From Polyangia bacterium (GTDB lineage: Bacteria; Myxococcota_A; Polyangia; Nannocystales; Nannocystaceae): a stretch of 64,000 nt of DNA. The notes under the pieces were generated by a model. It was not told the origin of the DNA. It worked only from the letters and a program-made list of their open reading frames with translations, and ran no database searches. Position numbers and translations under genes: made by a program. The stretch spans positions 165,923-229,922 of the forward strand of contig JAUHWG010000016.1 in assembly GCA_030424595.1 (NCBI GenBank). Reading direction: 5' to 3'. Shown in pieces: positions 1-8,615 of the stretch (position 1 is the stretch's first letter; each line of letters starts with the position of its first letter).

Positions 1-2277
1 GACTCGCTCCTGGTCAAGGTGACCGCCAAGGCGCTGACCTTCGCCTCGGCGACGCAGAAGCTCCAGCGCGCGCTCGCGGAGTTCCGCGTCCGCGGGGTCA
101 AGACCAACATCCCCTTCCTGCAAAAGGTCCTCGCCCACCCGGACTTCACCTCGGGCGCTGTGACCACCGGCTTTGTCGACCGAAGCCCAGAGCTCTTCAC
201 CTTCGCCCGCCGCCGCAACCGGGCCCAGCGGCTCCTCCGCTTCTTGGCCGAGGTCGCCGTCAACGGGCCGACGACGCCGTGGGCGAGCAAGAGCCCGCCG
301 GCCCGGGTCCAGCCGGAGATCCCCCAGCCGCCGCTCGGCGAGCCTGTCCCCAAGGGCTGGCGTGACGTGCTCCTCGCGGAGGGCCCCGAGGGCTTCGCCG
401 CCGCGGTCCGCGGGCATCGCGGGCTCCTGATCACCGACACCACCTGGCGCGACGCTCACCAGTCGCTCTTGGCGACCCGGGTCCGCACCGGGGACATCGC
501 CGCGATCGCGCCGATCACCTCGCACCTGATGGCGCCGGCCTTCTCGATGGAGATGTGGGGCGGGGCGACCTTTGACGTCGCCCTCCGCTTCCTCCGCGAG
601 TGCCCCTGGGATCGCCTGGACCAGCTCCGGGCGCTGGTCCCCAACATCCCCTTCCAGATGCTCCTGCGCGGGGCGAACGCGGTCGGCTACACCAACTACC
701 CCGACAACGTGGTCAAGCGCTTCGTCCGCGACGCGGCGAGCCACGGGATCGACGTCTTCCGGATCTTCGACTGCCTCAACTACGCTGAGAACCTCAAGCT
801 CGGGATCGACGCCGTCGGCGAGGCCGGCGGGGTCATCGAGGCCTCGCTCTGCTACACCGGCGACGTCGCCGACGCCTCGCGGACCAAGTACTCGCTGCAG
901 TACTACGTCGATCTCGCGGGGACCCTGGTGGAGCTCGGCACCCACGTGCTCGCGATCAAGGACATGGCCGGGCTGCTCAAGCCGCGGGCGGCGACGCTGC
1001 TGGTCCGGACGCTCCGCGAGGCCTTCCCGCAGGTGCCGATCCACGTCCACACCCACGACACCGCCGGCACCGGCGTCGCGTCGATGATCGCGGCCGCCGA
1101 GGCCGGCGCGGACGTGGTCGACGCGGCCTCCTCGGCGATGTCGGGGATGACCTCTCAGCCCGCCCTCGGGGCGATCGTCGCCGGGGTCGCCGGCGGTCCC
1201 CGGGACACCGGCCTCGAGATCGGCACGCTCCAGCCGATCAACACCTACTGGGAGCAGCTGCGCGGCGTCTACGCGCCCTTCGAGAGCGGCCTCCACTCGG
1301 GCTCGGCCGACGTCTACCTCCACGAGATGCCGGGGGGGCAGTACACCAACCTCCAGTTCCAGGCGGGCGCCCTCGGCCTCGCCCACCGCTGGCCGGCGAT
1401 CAAGCGGGCCTACGCCGCGGCGAACCGGCTCCTCGGCGATCTGATCAAGGTGACGCCCTCGTCCAAGGTGGTCGGCGATCTCGCCCAGTTCATGGTCCAA
1501 AACGACCTCGACGAGGCCGCGGTGCTGGAGCAGGCGGAGACCCTCTCGTTCCCGAAGAGCGTCGTCGACTTCTTCATCGGCAACCTCGGGATCCCCTACG
1601 GCGGCTTCCCGGAGCCGCTGCGGACCCGGGTCCTGCGCGGGCGGGAGCCGGTGCTCGGGCGGCCCGGCGCGAGCCTGCCCCCGCTCGACTTCGACGCCCT
1701 CCGGGTCGCCCTGGAGGAGGAGCACGGGAAGCAGCTGCGCGACGTCGACGTCACGTCGGCGGCGATCTACCCGGCGGTGTTCCGCGAGTACCTCGAGTTC
1801 CGCGCCCGCTACAGCGACGTCTCCAAGCTGCCGACCCGGGCCTACTTCGCGCCGCTCGGGATCGACGAGGAGCTCAGCGTCGAGATCGAGACCGGCAAGA
1901 CCCTGATCGTCCGCCTGATGGCGATAGGCGAACTCTCCGACGACGGCCACCGCGAGGTCTACTTCGAGCTCAACGGCCAGCCCCGCTCGCTGCGGGTCGC
2001 CGACGCAGCCGCGTCGACGACGATCGTCACGCGGGAGCGGGCCGACGCCGCCGATCGGGCGTCGATCGCCGCGCCGATGCCCGGGGCTGTGGTCGAGGTC
2101 CGGGTGGCCAACGGCGCGGAGGTGAGGGCCGGAGAGGCGATGGTCGTGCTCTCGGCGATGAAGATGGAGACCGTCGTCGCTGCGCCCCACGCCGGTGTTG
2201 TCGGCCGGGTTGCGGTCGCGGTCGGCGATGTCGTGGACGGCGGCGATCTCCTGCTGATGGTCAAGCCGGCCGAGTAG
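1..2277 (+). CDS. pyc: Pyruvate carboxylase, C-terminal part (5' truncated by window)
   Basis: Biotin-dependent carboxylation of pyruvate to oxaloacetate (anaplerosis), cytoplasmic. The reading frame is open from base 1, so the gene starts upstream; 758 residues are visible of the usual ~1150. In order: the end of the biotin carboxylase domain (to about residue 90), the carboxyltransferase domain opening with DTTWRDAHQSLLATR near residue 145, the IKDMAGLL segment with the expected carbamylated lysine, the HVHTHDTAGTG zinc site, and a C-terminal biotinyl carrier domain with SAMKMETV, whose biotinylated lysine is codon 2161-2163. Domain order and motifs fit the single-chain enzyme; an oxaloacetate decarboxylase alpha chain would not have biotin carboxylase sequence at its N-terminus. 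The stop is followed by a GC-rich spacer with no clear terminator. Confidence 0.96.
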   Translation, partial: DSLLVKVTAKALTFASATQKLQRALAEFRVRGVKTNIPFLQKVLAHPDFTSGAVTTGFVDRSPELFTFARRRNRAQRLLRFLAEVAVNGPTTPWASKSPPARVQPEIPQPPLGEPVPKGWRDVLLAEGPEGFAAAVRGHRGLLITDTTWRDAHQSLLATRVRTGDIAAIAPITSHLMAPAFSMEMWGGATFDVALRFLRECPWDRLDQLRALVPNIPFQMLLRGANAVGYTNYPDNVVKRFVRDAASHGIDVFRIFDCLNYAENLKLGIDAVGEAGGVIEASLCYTGDVADASRTKYSLQYYVDLAGTLVELGTHVLAIKDMAGLLKPRAATLLVRTLREAFPQVPIHVHTHDTAGTGVASMIAAAEAGADVVDAASSAMSGMTSQPALGAIVAGVAGGPRDTGLEIGTLQPINTYWEQLRGVYAPFESGLHSGSADVYLHEMPGGQYTNLQFQAGALGLAHRWPAIKRAYAAANRLLGDLIKVTPSSKVVGDLAQFMVQNDLDEAAVLEQAETLSFPKSVVDFFIGNLGIPYGGFPEPLRTRVLRGREPVLGRPGASLPPLDFDALRVALEEEHGKQLRDVDVTSAAIYPAVFREYLEFRARYSDVSKLPTRAYFAPLGIDEELSVEIETGKTLIVRLMAIGELSDDGHREVYFELNGQPRSLRVADAAASTTIVTRERADAADRASIAAPMPGAVVEVRVANGAEVRAGEAMVVLSAMKMETVVAAPHAGVVGRVAVAVGDVVDGGDLLLMVKPAE

Positions 2278-2407
2278 GGGAGCTCGCCCGCTCGCCCACG
2301 CGTCCGCTCGTTCGCCGGTCGCCCCGCTCGTTCGTGCGCCCGAACACGGCGAGCGGTCGACGGGCGTCGGCGCGGCCCCTGTCGCCGTCGGGGGCTAGGC
2401 CGAAGGC

Positions 2408-2629
2408 TCAGCCGAGCGTCCAGATCTCGCGGCCGGTCTTGAGCACTCGCTTTGAGATGTTGAACTCGTCAGCGCCCTCGGACTCGGCGATCGCCCGCAG
2501 CTCTGCGGTGTCTCCCTCGCTGCCGTCGCAGAAGCCGACCGGGCGGGGATTGTTGGGCTGCACCAGCTGAACCTTGAACTCGCCGCGGTCCCAGCGGGTC
2601 TGTGTCTCATTGCTGTAGGGATGGATCAT
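2408..2629 (-). CDS. Small hypothetical protein, 73 aa
   Basis: Not recognised. The 73-residue product is soluble-looking, begins MIHPYSNETQTRWDRGEF and has no signal peptide or membrane segment. The ATG at 2629 was chosen over longer in-frame starts because a TACCCT hexamer (2639-2644 on this strand) lies 9 nt upstream, the arrangement seen at many starts in this window, and because the upstream extension is Arg/Gly/Pro-rich and looks non-coding. It converges on the pyruvate carboxylase gene. Residues 20-73 have balanced composition with several Asn and acidic residues, unlike shadow frames here. Function unknown. Confidence 0.55.
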   Translation of the reverse strand: MIHPYSNETQTRWDRGEFKVQLVQPNNPRPVGFCDGSEGDTAELRAIAESEGADEFNISKRVLKTGREIWTLG

Positions 2630-2638
2630 GGGGCTCGC

Positions 2639-2644
2639 AGGGTA
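2639..2644 (-). promoter_or_regulatory. -10 hexamer TACCCT
   Basis: TACCCT 9 nt before the ATG of the 73-aa gene, one of the start-proximal TAnnnT elements repeated across the window. No clear -35. Confidence 0.5.
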
Positions 2645-2860
2645 CGGGATCGCCGGACGGCTTTCACCCTCACGGGCCTGTCGGGCCGCGAGCGCGCGGG
2701 AGGATCCGCCGGGGGGTGCCCTTGATCGGCCCCAGGCTCCCGTGTCGAGCATCTTCGGCGTGACAGAGACACATGGTCGTGGGGGACAATTTTTTCTTAC
2801 CGCGCCGGGGGCGACCGCTGCGCTCTCGTGGTGAGCGCTCGGGTCGTCGTGATCCTCGCG

Positions 2861-3034
2861 TCGGTGGGATGCGTCGGTTGGATGCGTCGGTGGGATGCGT
2901 CGGTGGGATGCGTCGGTGGGATGCGTCGGTGGGATGCGTCGGTGGGATGCGTCGGTGGGATGCGTCGGTGGGATGCGTCGGTGGGATGCGTCGGTGGGAT
3001 GCGTCGGTTGGATGCGTCGGTTGGATGCGTCGTT
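2861..3034. repeat. Tandem array, 13 copies of a 13-bp unit
   Basis: The unit GGGATGCGTCGGT is repeated head to tail; its GATGCGTCGG core recurs every 13 bp from 2868 to 3024. The terminal copies vary (TTGGATG instead of GGGATG). Thirteen is not a multiple of three, so frames through it cycle through three peptides and are spurious. It sits in the 2630-3388 gap, which otherwise holds only the 9-bp array and a short promoter region for the next lipoprotein. Confidence 0.95.
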
Positions 3035-3064
3035 GTGTTCGGCTCGAGAGGTCGAGGGGTCGAG

Positions 3065-3119
3065 GTGGCGAAGCGGCGAAGTGGCGAAGTGGCGAAGTGG
3101 CGAAGTGGCGAAGTGGCGG
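3065..3119. repeat. Tandem array, 9-bp unit GTGGCGAAG, about 6 copies
   Basis: A second microsatellite directly after the 13-bp array; the second copy carries one change (CGGCGAAG). Although the unit is a multiple of three, no plausible gene surrounds it. Confidence 0.9.
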
Positions 3120-3326
3120 AGCGCCGTCTCCTCCGCTCACCCGCCGGTGGCACGTTCGTTCATCTCAACCCTGCTCGAGCTAGCCCCTCCGTCTGGGTGC
3201 TGGCGGATGGCTCGATGATGAGCCGAGCGCCTCCCTCTTTGTAGATGTCCGCTGATTTGCCCGGCTCGCGGGCACGCAGCTCCGCGAGCGGATGCGCGAA
3301 GGTGCTAGGTTCAATGTGTCTCTTAG

Positions 3327-3336
3327 AACATATGTT
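3327..3336. promoter_or_regulatory. AT-rich palindrome AACATATGTT, possible operator
   Basis: A perfect 10-bp palindrome in one of the few AT-rich patches of the window, about 40 bp upstream of the -10 hexamer of the following lipoprotein gene. Position and symmetry would suit a dimeric regulator; there is no other evidence. Confidence 0.25.
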
Positions 3337-3376
3337 TGTGAGGCGTTCAACGGGATCTTAAGGCCTGCAAAGACTG

Positions 3377-3382
3377 TACGAT
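3377..3382 (+). promoter_or_regulatory. -10 hexamer TACGAT
   Basis: TACGAT 6 nt before the ATG at 3389, which predicts a transcript starting at or next to the start codon. Confidence 0.55.
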
Positions 3383-3388
3383 GGGCCT

Positions 3389-4558
3389 ATGGGATGGATG
3401 GCGATGGGGCATAAGAACGTTCTTGGTGGTTGTGTCGTGCTCGCGGGGGCTCTCGCGCTCTTCGGCTGTGGCGATGACGGGGGGACCAGCGAGGGGTCGA
3501 GCCAGTCGGGGAACTCAGGGTCTGACACCGGGACGACTGAGACGACGGCGACGAGCCAGGGCTCAAACTCATCGACCGAGGCGACGACAGACAACAGCGG
3601 CACGGCCTCGGAGTCGATGAGCGGGACGATGACGGAGGGGACCACGGAGGGCACCACGACCGCGGCGACGGCGACGACCGAGACGACGATGACCACCGGC
3701 GAGACGACCGGCGGGATGACGACGATGGGCGTCACCGGGGCGACGACCGAGGACACCGAGGGGATGACGATGGGCACCACGGAGGGGACGACGGGTGGCA
3801 CAGAGGGGACGACGGGCGACACGGAGGGGACGACGGGCGACACGGACGGGACTACGGGCGGGACCACGGGCGGCAACATCGAGCCGCCGGAGTGGCTGCT
3901 CAGCATCAACAATCAGACCCGCTACCTGCAGAAGGTCAGCATCATCGACGCGACCACGGAGGATCTCTGCAAGCTGCCGAACGGCACCTCCTATCCCTCG
4001 CTGACCTTCGCCCGGAGCAACGTCCTCTACGCCTCCGCCGGCGGCACGGCGCTCGACATCATCGACCCCTGCACCTGCGACGTCACCCCGGTAGGCCCCT
4101 ACGGCGGCGGGATCTCCGGGGTCAACGGCATCACCTCCGACCAGAGCGTCGACCTCTACGGGGTCGCCAGCACCAACGACGTGACGATCGCGATCGACAC
4201 GATGTCGGGGGTCGCGACCGTCGTCGGCGCGCTCGGGGTCAACTTCGGCACCGGCGGCGCGACCTGGTCGGACGCGCTGAAGGGGCTCTACGCGATCAAC
4301 GGCAGCACCGACTACCTCTACACGGTCGATCCGAAGAGCGGCAAGGCGACGCCGCTGGTCAAGCTGAACTTCAACTTCGGCACCGTCGGCATCGAGCTGC
4401 ACCCCGGCAACGGGACGATCTACGCCTGCAGCAGCGGGCCCGACCTCTACACGGTCGACCAGAAGAACGGCAACGTGAAGTCGGTCGGGAAGATGGCGCA
4501 GACCACCTGCTCCAACCTCGCGGCGCCCTACAAGCCCGTGGAGTGCATCGGCGACTAG
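3389..4558 (+). CDS. Lipoprotein with Thr/Gly-rich linker and beta-propeller-like domain
   Basis: The N-terminus carries a lipoprotein signal ending in ALFGC (lipid cysteine near residue 27). It is followed by about 130 residues of low-complexity Thr/Gly/Ser/Glu linker (repeats of the GTTEGTTGGTEG type) and a folded domain of about 220 residues. That domain has recurring segments such as ALDIIDP, VTIAIDTMSG, YLYTVDPKSG and DLYTVDQKNG, which resemble the blades of a DUF4394/YVTN-like beta-propeller. The product is probably surface-exposed; ligand unknown. The start is supported by the -10 hexamer 6 nt upstream. The ECF sigma factor gene begins 13 bp after the stop, so the two are probably co-transcribed. 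Confidence 0.85.
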   Translation: MGWMAMGHKNVLGGCVVLAGALALFGCGDDGGTSEGSSQSGNSGSDTGTTETTATSQGSNSSTEATTDNSGTASESMSGTMTEGTTEGTTTAATATTETTMTTGETTGGMTTMGVTGATTEDTEGMTMGTTEGTTGGTEGTTGDTEGTTGDTDGTTGGTTGGNIEPPEWLLSINNQTRYLQKVSIIDATTEDLCKLPNGTSYPSLTFARSNVLYASAGGTALDIIDPCTCDVTPVGPYGGGISGVNGITSDQSVDLYGVASTNDVTIAIDTMSGVATVVGALGVNFGTGGATWSDALKGLYAINGSTDYLYTVDPKSGKATPLVKLNFNFGTVGIELHPGNGTIYACSSGPDLYTVDQKNGNVKSVGKMAQTTCSNLAAPYKPVECIGD

Positions 4559-4571
4559 GACCGGAGATAGA

Positions 4572-5255
4572 GTGCGACGCGCCGCGATGAGCACGTGCAG
4601 CGACACGGAGCTGATCACCGCCTGGCGGGCTGGCGACAGGTCGGCGGGCAGCGTTCTCTTTGATCGCCACTTCGGCTGCATCTGCCGCTTCTTCCGCAAC
4701 AAGGTCCAGCGCGACGTCGAGGAGCTGGTCCAGAAGACCTTCATGGGGGCGGTCGAGGGTCGTGATCGCTTCCGCGAGGAGGCCTCCTTTCGCACCTATC
4801 TCTTCGCGATCGCCCACAACGTTCTCCGGTCCCACCTGCGCAAGCTGGGCCGGGTGCGGGAGGTCGTCGACGTCGACAGCCAGTCGCTCGTCGACCTCGG
4901 CGGCAGCCCCTCGGCCCTCTTGGCGGCCAAGGGGGAGCAGCAGCTGCTCCTCCACGGACTGCGGCGGATCCCGCTGGAGTCGCAGGTGCTCCTCGAGCTC
5001 TACTACTGGGAGAGGCTCACGATCCGCGAGGTCGGGGTCTTCCTCGGGGTGTCCGAGGAGACCGGCCGAAACCGACTGAGGAAGGCGCGGCGGCTCCTCG
5101 TGAAGGCGATCCACGAGCTCGAGGCGTCACCGTCGATGATCGAGAGCACGGTCTCCAACCTCGACGCGTGGGCGGCCGACATCCGGGAGAAGCATGATGT
5201 CAGCGCCGAGGCTCCGGGCGAGGGCGGAGGCGACGACGAGAGCGGCGATCCATGA
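4572..5255 (+). CDS. ECF-type RNA polymerase sigma factor
   Basis: A 227-aa sigma-70-family protein. Region 2 spans about residues 15-90 (DVEELVQKTFMGAVEG, then FRTYLFAIAHNVLRSHLRK). Region 4 spans about residues 130-185 (LRRIPLESQVLLELYYWE, then the helix-turn-helix LGVSEETGRNRLRKARRLL). An acidic Gly-rich tail follows. GTG at 4572 has GGAG five nt upstream; the ATG at 4587 (MSTCSDTEL) is the alternative and loses only five residues. In related genomes such sigma factors often precede a Ser/Thr kinase or anti-sigma gene, but here only a 64-codon frame overlaps the stop. Regulated genes are unknown. Confidence 0.9.
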   Translation: MRRAAMSTCSDTELITAWRAGDRSAGSVLFDRHFGCICRFFRNKVQRDVEELVQKTFMGAVEGRDRFREEASFRTYLFAIAHNVLRSHLRKLGRVREVVDVDSQSLVDLGGSPSALLAAKGEQQLLLHGLRRIPLESQVLLELYYWERLTIREVGVFLGVSEETGRNRLRKARRLLVKAIHELEASPSMIESTVSNLDAWAADIREKHDVSAEAPGEGGGDDESGDP

Positions 5256-5446
5256 GCGAGCTCCGTGAGGGCAGCAGCGCTGGCGACGAAGCTGCCGCCC
5301 CGCGAAGCCTCCAAACCCGCCGGGCATGGCCTCACCCGAGCGGGCCGCGAGGGCGACCCCCGGCGGTCGCCCTCAGGCCGCTGCCGCTGCCGCTGCCTCT
5401 GGGCGCCCCGCCGCAGAGCAACGGGACGCTCTCCCCAGCCTCCTAG
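5252..5446 (+). CDS. Possible small or remnant ORF coupled to the sigma factor
   Basis: An ATG overlaps the sigma factor stop as ATGA, the usual sign of translational coupling, and opens a 64-codon frame. After about 20 residues of ordinary composition (MSELREGSSAGDEAAAP) it becomes Pro/Leu/Arg-rich with no domain, and it runs 4 bp into the 3' end of glpX. It may be a degenerate remnant of a partner gene or chance. Confidence 0.25.
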   Translation: MSELREGSSAGDEAAAPRSLQTRRAWPHPSGPRGRPPAVALRPLPLPLPLGAPPQSNGTLSPAS

Positions 5447-6420
5447 AGCCGACCGACGTACTGGAAGGGGAAGCGGCGGGCGTTGACCTGGGTCTCGACG
5501 AAGCGGATCGTCCCGGTCTGGCTGCGCAGGGCCATGGTCTGGAGGTGGAGGTAGTCGCCGATCCGGCGGACCCCCTTCAGGAGGTGACCGGTGGTGACGC
5601 CGGTGGCGACGAAGATGACGTCGCCGCGGACGAGGTCGTTCATCTCCATGATCTTGTCGGGATCCTTGAGGAAGCCCATCTTCAGCGCCCGCTCGCGCTC
5701 CTCGTCGGTGCGGAAGCGGAGCTGGCCGAAGAACTCACCCTCGAGGGAGAGGAGCGCCGCCGCGGCGAGCACTCCCTCCGGGGCGCCGCCGGTGCCGATG
5801 ACCATGTCGACGCCGCTCTTGGGGATGCAGGTGGCGACCGCCGGGGCGACGTCACCGTCGGTGATCAGCATGATCCGCGCGCCGGCGTCCCGGAGCTCCT
5901 GGACGATCGACGCGTGGCGGGGGCGGTCGAGGACGACGACGGTCATCTCGTCGGTGCGGCGACCCTTGGCGGCCGCCAGCGCCCGCAGGTTCTCCGTCGG
6001 CGACATCTCCAGGTGGACCACGCCCTTGCCCTCGGGCCCGGTCGCGATCTTGTACATGTAGGTGTCGGGGGCGTTGAGCAGGTCGCCCTTCTTCGCGACC
6101 GCGAGAACGGCCATCGCCCCGGGCCCGCCGGAGGCGCAGAGGTTGGTCCCCTCGAGGGGGTCGACGGCGATGTCGACCTCGGGCAGGTCGGGGTCCGCAG
6201 GTCCGACCTTCTCGCCGATGTAGAGCATCGGCGCCTCGTCGCGCTCGCCCTCGCCGATGACGATGGTCCCGCGGGCGTTGACCCGCTCGAAGGCCTCGCG
6301 CATCGCCGTGACAGCGCGCTGGTCGGCGCCTTCGCCGTCACCGCGGCCGATCATCGACGAGGAGGCGATCGCGGCGGCTTCGGTGACGCGTGCATATTCG
6401 AGAACGAGGGTGCGGTCCAT
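5443..6420 (-). CDS. glpX: Fructose-1,6-bisphosphatase, class II (GlpX)
   Basis: Hydrolyses fructose 1,6-bisphosphate to fructose 6-phosphate in gluconeogenesis (Li-sensitive, metal-dependent fold). The 325-aa length is typical. Motifs: GEGERDEAPMLYIGEKVG near residue 55, the metal and substrate loop VDPLEGTNLCASGG near residue 90, and IGTGGAPEGVLAAAAL in the C-terminal half. The ATG has a good Shine-Dalgarno (AGGAGAG about 8 nt upstream), unlike most starts here, consistent with an internal operon position 40 bp after the thioesterase gene. It is last in the hom / thioesterase / glpX unit. Confidence 0.95.
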   Translation of the reverse strand: MDRTLVLEYARVTEAAAIASSSMIGRGDGEGADQRAVTAMREAFERVNARGTIVIGEGERDEAPMLYIGEKVGPADPDLPEVDIAVDPLEGTNLCASGGPGAMAVLAVAKKGDLLNAPDTYMYKIATGPEGKGVVHLEMSPTENLRALAAAKGRRTDEMTVVVLDRPRHASIVQELRDAGARIMLITDGDVAPAVATCIPKSGVDMVIGTGGAPEGVLAAAALLSLEGEFFGQLRFRTDEERERALKMGFLKDPDKIMEMNDLVRGDVIFVATGVTTGHLLKGVRRIGDYLHLQTMALRSQTGTIRFVETQVNARRFPFQYVGRL

Positions 6421-6460
6421 GGTCTTCTCTCCTGGCGATTGGCGGTCTTGCTCTGCGGGC

Positions 6461-6991
6461 TCAATCGGGCTTGTTGGGTCCGTCGGGGTCGGTCGCGGGC
6501 GTGTTGCCCAGCGCTGCTCGGTCGGCGGCGATCGCCGCGGCGAGGCGCTCGAAGAGGGGCGGCGGGAAGGCGACCGCGCGGCCCGTTCTCGGGTTCATGC
6601 AGCAGTGGCCGGTCGTCGCCCGGAGGACCGGGATGGTCGTCTCGAGCCCCGCGCGGTCGCCGGGCTCGACCGTCATCCGGTAGCCGAAGACCAGGCGGGC
6701 GCGGCTCTGCTCGATGAGCCCGGCGCGGAGCGTGAGAAGGTCGTCGAAGCGCGCGGGCGCGGTGTAGCGGACGTTGAGCTCGGTCACCGGGACCGCGAAG
6801 CCGGCGGCCTCGACCTCGGCGTAGACCGTGTCCCGCGCCCGCAGGTACTCGATCCGCGCGTGCTCGAGGTAGCGGATGTAGGAGCCGTGGTAGACGACGC
6901 CCATCGCGTCGGTGTCGGCGTAGAGGATCCGCACCTTGGCGATGAGCGGAAGGTGCTCCGGGAGGTCCAGGCGTTGCTTTCGCCGGCTCAT
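6461..6991 (-). CDS. Acyl-CoA thioesterase, 4HBT/YbgC family
   Basis: A 176-aa hot-dog-fold protein. The family signature is clear near residues 24-50: YADTDAMGVVYHGSYIRYLE, containing the catalytic Asp of YbgC/4-hydroxybenzoyl-CoA thioesterases, followed by HARIEYLRARD. It hydrolyses acyl-CoA or acyl-ACP thioesters; the substrate cannot be told from sequence. Its ATG overlaps the hom stop codon by 4 bp (ATGA), so translation is coupled to homoserine dehydrogenase. No membrane segment or signal peptide. Confidence 0.9.
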   Translation of the reverse strand: MSRRKQRLDLPEHLPLIAKVRILYADTDAMGVVYHGSYIRYLEHARIEYLRARDTVYAEVEAAGFAVPVTELNVRYTAPARFDDLLTLRAGLIEQSRARLVFGYRMTVEPGDRAGLETTIPVLRATTGHCCMNPRTGRAVAFPPPLFERLAAAIAADRAALGNTPATDPDGPNKPD

Positions 6992-8343
6992 CCGTCGTCC
7001 TCGAGATCGCGGAGGATCCGCAGGCGTCGCGGCGGGTCGGGGAGGTCGGCGAAGGCGCGGAGATCGGCGAGGGCGGCGACCATGTCCGCCTCGCGGGCGG
7101 GCTCGGTGAGCATGATCAGCGGCACCAGGTCGGAGCCCTGGGGCTCATCCTGGTGCATGTACTTGATGCTGACCCCGTGGGCGCCGAGGCAGGTCGCGAC
7201 CCGGCCGAGCACGCCCGGGCGGTTGGGCGCGTCGACGCAGATGTAGTTCTCGTGGACGAGGTCGTCCAGGGGCGCCGGCTCCGAGGCGCTGGCCTGGACT
7301 CGAGCGCCGGCCGGGAGCGAGTCCCCGGGCTGCCTCGCGAGGAGGAGACGGGCGACCTCGATGATGTCGGAGAGGACGGCGACGCCGGTCGGCATCATCC
7401 CCGCGCCGCGGCCGTAGTAGAGGCTGGAGCCCAGCCCCTGCGAGCGGACCTGGCAGGCGTTGTAGGAGCCGCGTACGCCGGCGAGAACGTGCCCCTTGGG
7501 GACCAGCGTCGGGTGGACCCGAAGCCGCGGCGGACCCTCCTCGGCTTCGACAGCGCCGGCGCCGGCCTCGACCGCTTCACCGCGGTCGGCGATCGCCAGG
7601 CTCTTGATCACGTAGCCGAGGTCATCGGCGGTGCGGATGTCGAGGGCGGTGATCGACTCGATCCCCTCTGTGAGGATCGCGGCCGGGTCGACCCGGCGGC
7701 CGAAGGCGACCTGGGCGAGGAGCGTGAGCTTGTGCGCCGCATCGCCGCCGCCGACGTCGAGGGTCGGATCGGCCTCGGCGTAGCCGGCCTCCTGGGCCAT
7801 CCGCAGGGCCTCGGCGTAGGCGAGGCCGCGCCGGCTCATCGCGTCGAGGATGAAGTTGGCGGTGCCGTTTAGGATCCCGCAGACGCCGTCGATCCTGTCG
7901 GAGGCGAGCCCCTCGCGGAGGGCGCGGAGGAGGGGGATCCCGCCGGCGACCGAGCCCTCGAAGAAGACCCCGAGCCCGCCCTTCTCGGCGGCGGCGAAGA
8001 TCTCCGCGCCGCGCTCGGCGAGGACCGCCTTGTTGGCGGTGACGACCTGCTTGCCCGCGGCGAGGGCGTCGAGGATGTAGGTGAGGGCGGGCTCGATGCC
8101 GCCGATCAGCTCGACGATCACGTCGATCTCGGGGTCGCCCAGCAGCAGGGCGGCGTCTGTGGTCAAGAGGCCAGGTTCGACGTCGATCTCGCGCGGGCGG
8201 TCGAGGTCGCGGACGAGCACCCGCTTGACGACGACCGTCGCGCCCAGGCGGGCCTCGATCGCCGCTCGATTGTCGGCGAGGAGGCGGAGGCAGCCGGCGC
8301 CGACGTTGCCGAGGCCGAGCACCCCGAGGACGATCCTTCGCAT
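6988..8343 (-). CDS. hom: Homoserine dehydrogenase with C-terminal ACT domain
   Basis: NAD(P)H-dependent reduction of aspartate semialdehyde to homoserine, the branch to threonine and methionine. 451 aa. An N-terminal Rossmann fold (VLGLGNVGAG), VELIGGIEPA and VTANKAVLAERG are followed by the catalytic region near residue 200 (DVGGGDAAHKLTLLAQVAFG). A C-terminal ACT domain (RPGVLGRVATCLGAHGVSIK, about residue 375 on) suggests allosteric control by an amino acid. First gene of the operon. The ATG is 9 nt after TAGTGT (8353-8358) with no Shine-Dalgarno. metH in the same window acts further down the methionine branch. Confidence 0.96.
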   Translation of the reverse strand: MRRIVLGVLGLGNVGAGCLRLLADNRAAIEARLGATVVVKRVLVRDLDRPREIDVEPGLLTTDAALLLGDPEIDVIVELIGGIEPALTYILDALAAGKQVVTANKAVLAERGAEIFAAAEKGGLGVFFEGSVAGGIPLLRALREGLASDRIDGVCGILNGTANFILDAMSRRGLAYAEALRMAQEAGYAEADPTLDVGGGDAAHKLTLLAQVAFGRRVDPAAILTEGIESITALDIRTADDLGYVIKSLAIADRGEAVEAGAGAVEAEEGPPRLRVHPTLVPKGHVLAGVRGSYNACQVRSQGLGSSLYYGRGAGMMPTGVAVLSDIIEVARLLLARQPGDSLPAGARVQASASEPAPLDDLVHENYICVDAPNRPGVLGRVATCLGAHGVSIKYMHQDEPQGSDLVPLIMLTEPAREADMVAALADLRAFADLPDPPRRLRILRDLEDDG

Positions 8344-8352
8344 AGCACGCGG

Positions 8353-8358
8353 ACACTA
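8353..8358 (-). promoter_or_regulatory. -10 hexamer TAGTGT for hom operon
   Basis: TAGTGT 9 nt before the hom ATG, matching the window-wide start-proximal TAnnnT rule. Confidence 0.5.
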
Positions 8359-8578
8359 ACGAGCGCCGACGACGACGGTCAACGGCGGCGCCCGTCGGCG
8401 CAGGGACGCCCTCTCGGCGCAGTCGCGGCGCAGCGGCCCGGCGGCGCCTCCCGGCGGGGAACGGTCGCAAGCTCACGGCCAGGGCGGAGCCGCGGGGCCC
8501 GGAGGATCATCGTCGCGGTGCTCGCGCGAGGGCCCTCGTCGGGCGCTCAGGACGGGCGCTGCGCCGGAGGATGAACCA

Positions 8579-8607
8579 TTGTCCGCACGCCGCCCTTTGG
8601 CTACCCT
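8579..8607 (+). promoter_or_regulatory. eno promoter TTGTCC-N17-TACCCT
   Basis: -35 TTGTCC at 8579-8584, a 17-nt spacer and -10 TACCCT at 8602-8607, 8 nt before the enolase ATG. A sigma-70-type arrangement placing the transcript start at or near the start codon. Confidence 0.7.
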
Positions 8608-8615
8608 CGCCGCCG

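Noticed and set aside
2670..3244. Open frames through the 13-bp and 9-bp arrays (HPTDASHRRIPP or GCVGGMRRWDAS type peptides)
   Set aside because: All frames are open only because of the repeats; a 13-bp unit is not a coding period.
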